In this document: positions 55,720 to 64,000 of the stretch, piece after piece
Layout of the letters: every line of letters begins with the position of its first letter
How positions within the stretch are numbered: position 1 is the first letter of the stretch
Assembly: GCA_030737875.1 (NCBI GenBank)
Contig: CM060910.1
Span: 616,231,303 to 616,295,302 of the forward strand
DNA from: Allium sativum
Taxonomy: Eukaryota; Streptophyta; Magnoliopsida; Asparagales; Amaryllidaceae
Reading direction: 5' to 3'
Length of the DNA: 64,000 bases
Translations under genes and position numbers: made by a program
Notes under the pieces: generated by a model
Databases searched by the model: none
What the model was told of the DNA's origin: nothing
Seen by the model: only the letters and a program-made list of their open reading frames with translations

Positions 55720-57328
55720 CTGGTCCAGAGCCAGGTCGAGCCCAGTCCAACCTGGCTGGCCTATTCTATGTTGGTCGATTTTCTATGGTCTGCTTTGTCA
55801 TTAGGGCTAGGTGGCAGGCTCTAATTGGTCTCTCTTGCGAATGAATGACTACGATCAATCCAAGCAACATCAATGGTCCTAATCAGTTTATAACCTCTAT
55901 AAAAACAACCCTAGACTAACCCTAATCTATTCATTCAAAAATAAGAACAAAGCCGCCATGTTGCTGAGGAACGACTAAGAGTAGCCGCCAAATTTGAGAG
56001 AGGATTAGGAGGCAAATTCTAAGGCATAAAGCAACCTAAACAAATCAAATCAACAAGGAATCGTATCTCCAAATCCCTAAATTGGAGAATTTGCCACACC
56101 ATTGTAAGTAGAATATTATTTTGGTATGAACAAATAATTGTGTTGGTTTGTATACTTGATTTGTGGCGATAAAGTAATTCATATTGGTGCGTTACTATGA
56201 TTCTTATCGATTTGGAATATTGTATACGTTTGGATATTCTCGAATTGTGTTATTCAATTATGAAAAACTACATGCGGTAGTTTTATGCAAGTTTACGTTT
56301 GGAATATTCGCAAATTATGTAATCCATGTTGAAGCTACATGTATGTAGTTAATTGAAATTCATGCAAGTTTGGGACTTTGCTATTATGCCATCATAATGT
56401 GTATTTTTATACAAACATCATTTTTGTGAAGTAATTGGAATAAGTTTGGGTTATCATAATCCATATGAAATTATGTTGAAAATTTGGCATCATGTATTAA
56501 GCCATGCTTTTGTACTAGAAAACCCATTTGCAAACTTATGAATATGACTTGGCTATGATTGATATTTTACATAATTGAAATCCATATTGTTAACAAGAAT
56601 TTTATGATGACATATGTGGTACATAGCTAGGTTAGATTCAAAAATCCCTTTTGCAAGTTTGCATGACTAAAGTAAAAATCATGATTTCATGTTAGAAATA
56701 TTTATGCCATAGTTATGAGAATAGATTAAGTTGAACTATACTTTTGTGTTAATAACTAAAGTAAGTACCTTTGTAAACATGTAGTAATCTTATGGACATG
56801 ATTTGCTTATGTTTGACATTATGCCTAAATAAAAATATAGGTTCATGTTGTAGTTATGACTATGTGTCAATAATGATATCCAATTTAGATTCTTATCTCA
56901 ACTACAAGTTTACATGCTTTGATTCATGTCACCTATGCTTTATGACCAAAGTATATGTTACCAATATGCAAGTACACCAGTTTCTATTTTGTAGTTCCAA
57001 CGTTATGTTGCAAGTTCATGCGCTCACCTTCCCCTTTTTGTGTATGTAATCACGCTTTAAGCCTCCCCTTTCCTCATGGCTAAGTTGGGCTTAAAAAGGC
57101 TAAGCCCAACAAATATATAATAAACGGACGTGTTAAACGGGGGAAAATAACGTTGGGTTAAATTAATTAATAAATGAAAATATAAAGTAGAAGGGCCCAA
57201 ATTCAAGTATGGGTTGGGCCCATGATTGGTGTAACCTTTACACCATTAACTTAATAATGGGCCGCAAATATTTACATATAAGAAAATAAAGAAGAAAGAC
57301 AAAATATGTAAATGTAGAACATACGATG

Positions 57329-57430
57329 TGTTTAACCCGAGGTTGGATTGAGTTGTGATGTAAACCTGCCCGGAACCGCCCGGCTGTCCAGTAGTCACAA
57401 CAATACCTATCCAATGTGGGAGGTTAAACA
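57329..57430 (+). other. Candidate structured hairpin, D copy 1
   Basis: P1 TGTTTAACC (57329) with GGTTAAACA (57422), nine perfect pairs. P2 TTGGAT (57343) with ATCCAA (57409). P3 GTTGTGA (57352) with TCACAAC (57395). The apical AACCGC block is conserved. Confidence 0.75.
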
Positions 57431-57443
57431 TGGAGCCCAATAA

Positions 57444-57540
57444 GGACCCGAGGTTAGACTGAGTTGTGGCGTAAGACTGCCCGGAACCAACCGGCAACAG
57501 GCAGCCACAACAATACCTGTCTAATGTGAGAGGTCAAGGC
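57444..57540 (+). other. Candidate structured hairpin, D copy 2
   Basis: P2 TTAGAC (57454) with GTCTAA (57519). P3 GTTGTGGC (57463) with GCCACAAC (57504). Apical loop AACCAA. P1 is only GACC/GGTC. Confidence 0.72.
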
Positions 57541-57699
57541 TTTAATAAGACAATTAAGGCTGAGTCAGGATTGTTAGGATTAAGTGAACTAAAGACTTAA
57601 TCAAAATGGAACATGCTAAACTAAACGGACTGGTGGGGGTTAGGTTAGAAAACACTTAACCAACTTAGCATGTTGGCTAGAGATAGAAAACCTAGTAAC

Positions 57700-58030
57700 G
57701 GGGGACCCTTTTCAGCAGTAACCCTAGAAGGTGTATCAGGATACCCTGAAACTAGGCAGGGTGGGGCACGATTACTGGGCTGATTGTAAGAGGTCAAATC
57801 GACGGCGGTGGTGTAGCAGTGTAGGTTCTAACGGGGTGCGGGCGTGCACACACTCCGGCGCAGAAAAATAAGGCACTGGACACCAGTAGCATACCTGTGC
57901 ATTCTAGGATTGTGTCGGGCCGCCACCACGGGACTTGATACACCCCATGGTGGGACCAGCATAGGTAACTACAACATCGGGGGCCGTAAGACACATGTAA
58001 CTATGCGAGTAGGAGCCGATCATCATAGAA
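57700..58030 (+). other. Large conserved folded module, D
   Basis: CAG-CAGTAA (57713) with TTACTG-gg-CTG (57772); inner hairpin ACCCTG (57743) with CAGGGT (57757); 3' GATACACCCCAT...CCAGCA motif. Shares gggcacgattactgggctg with C. Confidence 0.65.
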
Positions 58031-58676
58031 TGGATCCCATCACCCTGATTATGGGGTGCCAGTTGGAAACTAGTTTATATGGGTTCAGAGATTAACATGG
58101 GGTACGATAATATATTCGACCCTAGACAAATTAACCAAGTTTATAGTGCTTTCCCACTTCTTGTTTATACTTATCATACCCAGTTCTTTATTCATAGACA
58201 GAATAGTGCTAGACTTACTCAGGCTTTATGTCTGACTCTACTTTTCTTTCGTCTTCTTTTCTTCCGTTTCCCCCTCCAGGTCCACAGGGAGGGAACACAG
58301 CAGCTTGACCAGCCTTAACATCCAGCTTGAAGAAGAGAAATGTATTGCTTGGACCTTTTCATTTTGAACTATGGCTTTGGACAATCACTATGGGGGCTTT
58401 TGCAGTTTATCTATGTTTTATTTATGCTTCTTTAAATAATGTAACCAAGACAGATTATGAATGAGTTATGTTATGTTTTTGGAAAGGATGTAAGACAATG
58501 GTGATGTTGCTGTAACACGTATTTGCTTTTATGAAATAAAAGTTTGTTGATTTTCCGCTGTTTACAAATATGTGTTCTTATATCTGTCTTGTATATCTGT
58601 GACTTATACTTATAAACCTCCACCAAAATTAGGGCATTCCCTTTGAGAGTGACCCTAACGGAGGTGGGGTGTTTCA

Positions 58677-58699
58677 CTTGGTATCAGAGCATAGGTTTA
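58677..58699 (+). mobile_element. Element D: PBS and first bases of interior
   Basis: TGGTATCAGAGC at 58679-58690 (tRNA-iMet, exact). The interior is cut 9 bp later by an X-family LTR; gttta (58695-58699) is the candidate duplication. Confidence 0.88.
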
Positions 58700-60489
58700 T
58701 GAGACGACCCGATTTCCCGTTCTCACGGAAACAAGGTTATCTTTGGAATATAACACAGAAGCAGATAATAGCAGAACAGAATTAAATAAATACACCAGAA
58801 TGAACAACAAAATATACTGGATAAAAGTAATCATCAGAGTTACACAGTATACAGGATCTTACTTAGTACAAATACAGTTCAGCTATACATAAATGTCTAC
58901 AGCGGAAATAAACAAAATATGTACAATAGGAGCTGAACAGCATAAAAAGAAATAAATGATAGAGTCCATCTTCAGCTCCAGCTATCCAGAAAGAACCAGC
59001 TAAACCTGAATACAAGGCTGCCCGTGTAGAAAAAGGGGCACCCGAGTTTGAAAGTGAAACAAACTACGAGTCAGTCATGGGACTGGTATGAGAAATCCAC
59101 TCAACACATATATAATTGGCTAATCACAGGACCACGCCACTTTCGTGGAACGGGTTTTCTCCATTGGATTGCCAGTGCTTTAAAACAAATCTTTCTTTTA
59201 AACATCGCTATGCTTTTTATAAAAATGAAGCCGTTATAAGACTCAGTTCCCATCACACAATGCAACGCAAACCGGAGGATAGAGTTTTTACCTTATAACG
59301 GCCAAGATATGCTTGATACGAATAAAACAAAGGCATTTGATATTATTGCTAGTGTTTATATGTTTTGAAAGCAATTTCAAATCATAACTATCAATCATTG
59401 ACGACATTAATGCCCCATACCACTATGTCGCCATATATAGGTATACAATCAAAACCGCACAGTCACGTATTTGGAAATTGGATTTCCGTCATGAACCAAG
59501 GCAAAAGATAGTCCTTACCGAATTCGAGACAATCTAGCCCATGTCTCAGGATCAGAGCTCGAGTGACCCTAGGAGCGACAGGGCCGGTCCACCGATGTGG
59601 ATTAAAATTCCTGAACAATACGTTTCCCCGCCCTTTGGGGCGTAAACGAGCCAACGAATGACTCCATCGGACCCGGATCGTCCGATCAAACCGAGGCGCC
59701 TCGCAACAGCAACAACCACATAGGTGAAAAGTATATAAATGTCAGGGCTGGTAGGTCACTGACACCACCCTAGTTAGAAGGAAACGCATGTCCTCCCTGA
59801 GGTCCTTCCTCCCGTTTTAGGTTCATACCGGGGTGTGAGGCTCGCGAATTTACGTTATACACAAAGCTACGCCACACAGGCGGTGCTTTGATCATCACCA
59901 CAAGACTTTGCTTTTCAACAGAAGCCCTGATCACTGCACCTTAGCATGCCACACAGGCAATTCACACCGTGCAACTAATGGCTATCAATCACACAGAACA
60001 AATTCCAATGTCGGACACACAGTCCATTTACAAGTCCGTTCTAGGTCTGAACGAAACCGGAGGCACTAAATACCTCGCAAACCCTTCGATCAACACGTAC
60101 GTCTGAACGATCACCACTCATTATCCATATTTCGGGATGCCTCCCAATCAGGACCTCGGTTACCATCCAAACGAGGTGAAGATCTCCGGTCTTCGACCAC
60201 CGTCTTCATCTTCGACTTTCAATCGTCGGTCAATTATTTGAAATGAGAATTAACTCGGCCTTCTCAAATAATTCACGTATATTTAGAATTTCAAATCAAT
60301 TTATTTCGATGGTTAAATTATTCGACAACACCAATGTTGTTCTTTAATGTAATTTTCACACTAAACACATTCAACCATCAAAAGCCACTTAAATCAAGCA
60401 AATTCAGTTTATTTCCATTCCATATCGCTTACGATATTTTATAACTATTTATCGCTATTTTTATTTATTTTAAAATAGCAATTTTATTC

Positions 60490-60960
60490 AAAACGACGCT
60501 TCGGGCCATACAGCGGCCGTGGCGCTGTTTTTCTTCAGATTTGATTTACACATATCTGAAAATCTAACCGTTGGATCTTCACCAAATTTATATCATTAGA
60601 AAGGTCTTTTCAAAACGAATCCAACGGTTCCAGTTTCGGGAAAATCCGACGGTCGGATCTCCCGGTACAATCGTTTGAAGTTTCGATTTCAAAATACGAA
60701 CTGCAGAGTCGTTATTCGATTAAATATAATTATATTTATATATATAAATAAATATAATCGTTTCTGGCGCTGTTTTTCTTCAGATTTGAATTAAACATTC
60801 CAGACAATCCAACCGTTGGATTTCTTCAAAGTTGGTGCCGTTGGGAAGATATTTCCAAGGCGAACCCGACGGTTGAGGTTTCGGGAAAATCCAATGGTCA
60901 GATTTCCCGCACTAGTCGTTTGAAATCACGGTTTCAAAATACGAACTGCACGGCTTCGTT
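60490..60960 (-). repeat. Two tandem copies of a segment of about 240 bp
   Basis: Both copies open with ggcgctgtttttcttcagat and contain aatc(t/c)aaccgttggat, a cgaa(t/c)cc(a/g)acggtt motif, cgggaaaatcc and caaaatacgaactgca. X at 31400-31640 has one copy. Confidence 0.8.
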
Positions 60961-61552
60961 TCGTTTTAATTTTATTTATATTTATATATTTATATAAATA
61001 TAGTTCCTTCAATGATTTCCATATCGTTTTCACTTCAAATATTTTTCTAACTCCTTAAATTTTGGAAAAATTTCGCCATAACCTCCCCTGCACCGGGAGC
61101 ATCGGGAAATCGCAAATAGCGTTCCCGGTCCTTCTAATCTCAAAAAGAAAAAGAGAAAGCCAAGCGGCTAGCCAACAGGCTCAAAATCATCACCCAAACA
61201 AATCAGTAAATGTGTACCTATTTGTCGGGCACAAAATTTTATTCCTCTTCTCTAGCCCCTTTGCTATAACCTGTTCAATGAATATTGCATGCACATATAT
61301 ATACAGTTCTTATCATTTATCAATTTCTATTCGACTTCATATTTGATTTCTATTTGGTTTAAAAACTCCATTCATTCTAATGTTACATAAATAGGTGCAA
61401 ATCATTTCATTAGCTAATTAATGAATATTTCATCTCATATATGTTTATTTTGAACAAGTGGCTATTTTTAACACTTCACATTTCAACGATTTCTGCATAC
61501 AATAAAAATGTGATTTTTATTGTAAAACGATTCATTTCAAAACACTATTTTT

Positions 61553-62320
61553 CTATATAGTTCATATAGTCGATAAAAGGTGATTTTTATTATCAAACAA
61601 TTTATTTCAAAATATGAATACCATTCAACACATGAATTTCTAATCAACGAATGAATATCAATTCAACACATGAATGTTTTCTATAGTTTCTATATATAGA
61701 TAAAAATGTGATTTTTATTATCGAACAATTTATTTCAAAATATGAATACCATTCAACACATGAATTTCTAAACAACGAATGAATATCAATTCAACACATG
61801 AATGATTTCTATAGTTTCTATATATAGATAAAAATGTGATTTTTATTATCGAACAATTTATTTCAAAATATGAATACCATTCAACACATGAATTTCTAAA
61901 CAACGAATGAATATCAATTCAACACATGAATGTTTTCTATAGTTTCTATATATAGATAAAAATGTGATTTTTATTATCGAACAATTTATTTCAAAATATG
62001 AATACCATTCAACACATGAATTTCTAAACAACGAATGAATATCAATTCAACACATGAATGTTTTCTATAGTTTCTATATATAGATAAAAATGTGATTTTT
62101 ATTATCGAACAATTTATTTCAAAATATGAATACCATTCAACACATGAATTTCTAAACAACGAATGAATATCAATTCAACACATGAATGTTTTCTATAGTT
62201 TCTATATATAGATAAAAATGTGATTTTTATTATCGAACAATTTATTTCAAAATATGAATACCATTCAACACATGAATTTCTAAACAACGAATGAATATCA
62301 ATTCAATACATGAATGTTTT
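61553..62320 (-). repeat. Six-copy tandem array with 128-bp period
   Basis: Units begin at ctatagtttctatatatag: 61681, 61809, 61937, 62065 and 62193, exactly 128 bp apart and almost identical, preceded by a diverged copy at 61553-61680. The array ends at 62321. It is absent from both LTRs of element X. Confidence 0.93.
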
Positions 62321-62884
62321 CTATTCAATGAATAAATATAGTTTAAGCATATGAAAATAATTCAAACACACGAATATTATTCAAAATTTCGGCAGCATAA
62401 CGGCAGGGTAGTTACACCGGCACCGTCCCTAGTACGGCTCCTCGCTCTACCTTAAAACCTCGCGGTTTTTGACAATGGGGTTCATGCATCTAGTTCGCAC
62501 GCAGGCGGCATGTATATATTTATTTCATTTCCACAAACTAATCCTATGTGGTTTCAACCAAATATTTCACAACCACAATTGAGTATTTTTCAACCACCAT
62601 CAACCAATATCAATCACAAACAATCCCAAACAATCATTCGCTATCAATCAAATTTTCACAACAATTTCAACCAATAAATATCGTCCATGGTTTGTGGACG
62701 AGGGGCGTATATATATATATATATATTTATATATAGCAATTCACTTTTACTTCACCCATATATATATAAATTTTAAAACAGAAATCTCACCAATAGCTAT
62801 CCAACTGCACGACACTTCCTCGCCAATCTCTCTTTCTGTCGCTTTGTTGCCCGTATTCTCTACATATGTAAAAATCGAATTTTT

Positions 62885-63260
62885 ACTATGTTATTCAATA
62901 TATAAAAATCGAGTTTTGACGTCGCTATTCAATATATAAAAATATGATTTTTACTTCGACTTTCAATATATAAAAATATGATTTTTACTTCGACTTTCAA
63001 TATATAAAAATATGATTTTTACTTTTTAAAGTTCAAATCTTTTTCCATTCTAAAGCTCAAACCTTTTTCTCTTTGAAGTTTAAACCTTTAAACAAAATCA
63101 GTTTTTACTTTTTAAAAATTCAGTTTTGAATACTTTAAAAAATTCAGTTTTAATACTTTTAAAAATTCAGTTTTAATACTTTTAAAAATTCCAGTTTGAA
63201 TACTTTTAAAAATTCCAGTTTGAATACTTTTAAAAATATCAGTTTTATACTTTTAAAAAT
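62885..63260 (-). repeat. Short tandem repeats of 35 and 24 bp
   Basis: 62885-63020 repeats ttcaatatataaaaatatg plus atttttacttcgac, period about 35. 63100-63260 repeats tacttttaaaaattcagttt, period about 24. Confidence 0.8.
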
Positions 63261-64000
63261 TCAGTTTTTAAGAATTTAAAAATAAAAATAAAATAAAAAT
63301 ACTTACAGATAGGGGGGGGGGGTTTCTGCAGTTCGTCGGTGGCAAGGCGGCAAGGCGGAGGGGTCTCGAACAGGGCTCGCGATGGCTTCTGGGGGCTCGT
63401 CACTGGTTCGACGAACGGGGGGGAGCGGGTGCGGTGATGGGCGGCGGTGGCGTCGATGCTCCAGGGGGCGTCGATCGATAGTCCTAGGGTTTTCTTTTTT
63501 TTTTCTTTTTTTTTTCTCTGCCGATTTTATTTTTGAAGGGGGGGGGGGGGGCCAGAATGAATAAGGGGAGGGAAGGGAATTAATATATATATATATATTT
63601 TTTAATTATTAAATTTTGCAAAAAGTTGACTTTTACATACGACCTCGAAACGAGGCCTACCGCCTGTCGTCCATAGCGTTTTACCCCCATTCCGAACACA
63701 ATGGGATATGTATCGCAAGCTGATTTGATCGTTACAATCAGTTTCCTTTTGAATTTACATTTAAATCACTATATTGAATTTTAAACGTACATTTCAAATT
63801 ACCGGGGCCACATACTAACTAGAAAGATTTCAGAAAAATATTTTCTAGCTTCGTATTGACGATACGGTCCTAACAAAACCAGTTTCGTCTAATTCTGAGA
63901 CCGTTTGAAAAATGGCCAATTTCCAGTCGATTAAAATCAACGGAAACTGGTCAAACGCGTTTTCTTTTGCCACGCTCACATATTGATTCGAAAAATTATG

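Larger units (their letters stand above)
56104..58279 (+). other. Putative intron in LTR D
   Basis: Donor CCATT|GTAAGTAG at 56104, branch point CTGAC at 58232-58236, pyrimidine tract, CTCCAG|G at 58279; 2176 bp. Confidence 0.62.
55424..58676 (+). repeat. 5' LTR of element D (3253 bp)
   Basis: Begins TGTAACACCCCGC and ends GGTGGGGTGTTTCA, then ct and PBS. Shares the S/C architecture: conserved box 55498-55590, palindrome 55672-55689, GTCGAC at 55702 and 55714, TATA CTATAAAAAC near 55896, donor at 56104, hairpins, folded module, acceptor 58279, AATAAA 58535. Left flank ctgca is the candidate TSD. Confidence 0.92.
58700..64000 (-). repeat. X-family LTR inserted in D, running off the window
   Basis: Minus-strand LTR whose 3' end is TGAGACGACCC on plus at 58700. 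It aligns piecewise with 29073-33760: hairpin motif 59136-59147, TCCGAC palindrome 60646-60658, GC-rich leader near 63340-63500, and the final bases with about 33750. By that alignment its 5' end lies about 0.5 kb beyond the window. It differs by a duplicated palindrome segment, an extra stretch like the X interior at 61045-61290, and a 128-bp tandem array. No credible protein; the frame at 63382 is G-rich leader sequence. Confidence 0.8.

Noticed and set aside
61553..62320. CRISPR-like repeat array
   Set aside because: The 128-bp units are contiguous with no unique spacers, and the setting is a plant LTR.

Overview
The window is a block of nested LTR retrotransposons from a repeat-rich plant (angiosperm) nuclear genome. 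The evidence is plant-type tRNA-iMet and tRNA-Asp primer-binding sites, Ty3/gypsy chromovirus gag-pol remnants of Tekay/Del type, LTRs of 2 to 5.5 kb, AT-rich plant-like sequence, and no operons or convincing intact cellular gene. Sequence alone does not place the species.

Layout. 1-2086: 5' end (leader, tRNA-Asp PBS, 1.45 kb LTR) of an Athila/Tat-like element A on the minus strand. It was inserted into the 3' LTR of element B. B (minus strand) runs from before the window to 21977: 3' LTR remnant 2087-3262, internal region with decayed gag-pol 3263-10068, and 5' LTR 10069-21977. B was then invaded twice. Solo LTR S (3783-7342, TSD ggttt) sits in its internal region, and element C (12023-19964, TSD cttat) sits in its 5' LTR. 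C is complete at both ends but carries only gag between two LTRs of about 3.15 kb. 21978-26388: older TE debris, a TRIM-like unit and two unrecognised coding-like patches. 26389-41792: degenerate Ty3/gypsy element G (minus strand), whose gag is split by element X (29073-38353, TSD ccttc). X has 5.1 and 3.3 kb LTRs around only 0.8 kb of internal DNA. 41793-42034: an unassigned coding-like fragment. 42035-44598: LTR and leader of F, cut by E (5.5 kb LTR 44599-50122, short leader, then a second, truncated LTR to about 54691). 55424-58699: LTR and PBS of D. 58700-64000: an X-family LTR inserted in D's leader, running out of the window.

The main discovery candidate is a shared architecture in the LTRs of S, B, C and D. 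From the 5' end it contains: a conserved box of about 95 bp; in S, C and D a GGCGGGAAAA/TCCCGCC palindrome resembling paired E2F sites; GTCGAC palindromes repeated mostly at 12-bp spacing; a TATA box; a short first exon; and a putative 2.1-2.9 kb intron that starts GTRAGT and ends with CTGAC branch point, pyrimidine tract and CAG. Inside that intron lie two or three copies of a hairpin of about 100 nt, then a larger folded module. Stems in both change sequence between copies while staying complementary, which suggests selection on structure. LTR E carries similar splice signals but not the hairpins.

No element here has a complete uninterrupted gag-pol. B keeps an RT with V-D-D but has lost its protease aspartate and most of integrase. 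G is full of stops. C has gag only, and that gag is frameshifted. Boundaries given for LTRs with matching TSDs are exact to the base; those of old fragments are approximate.
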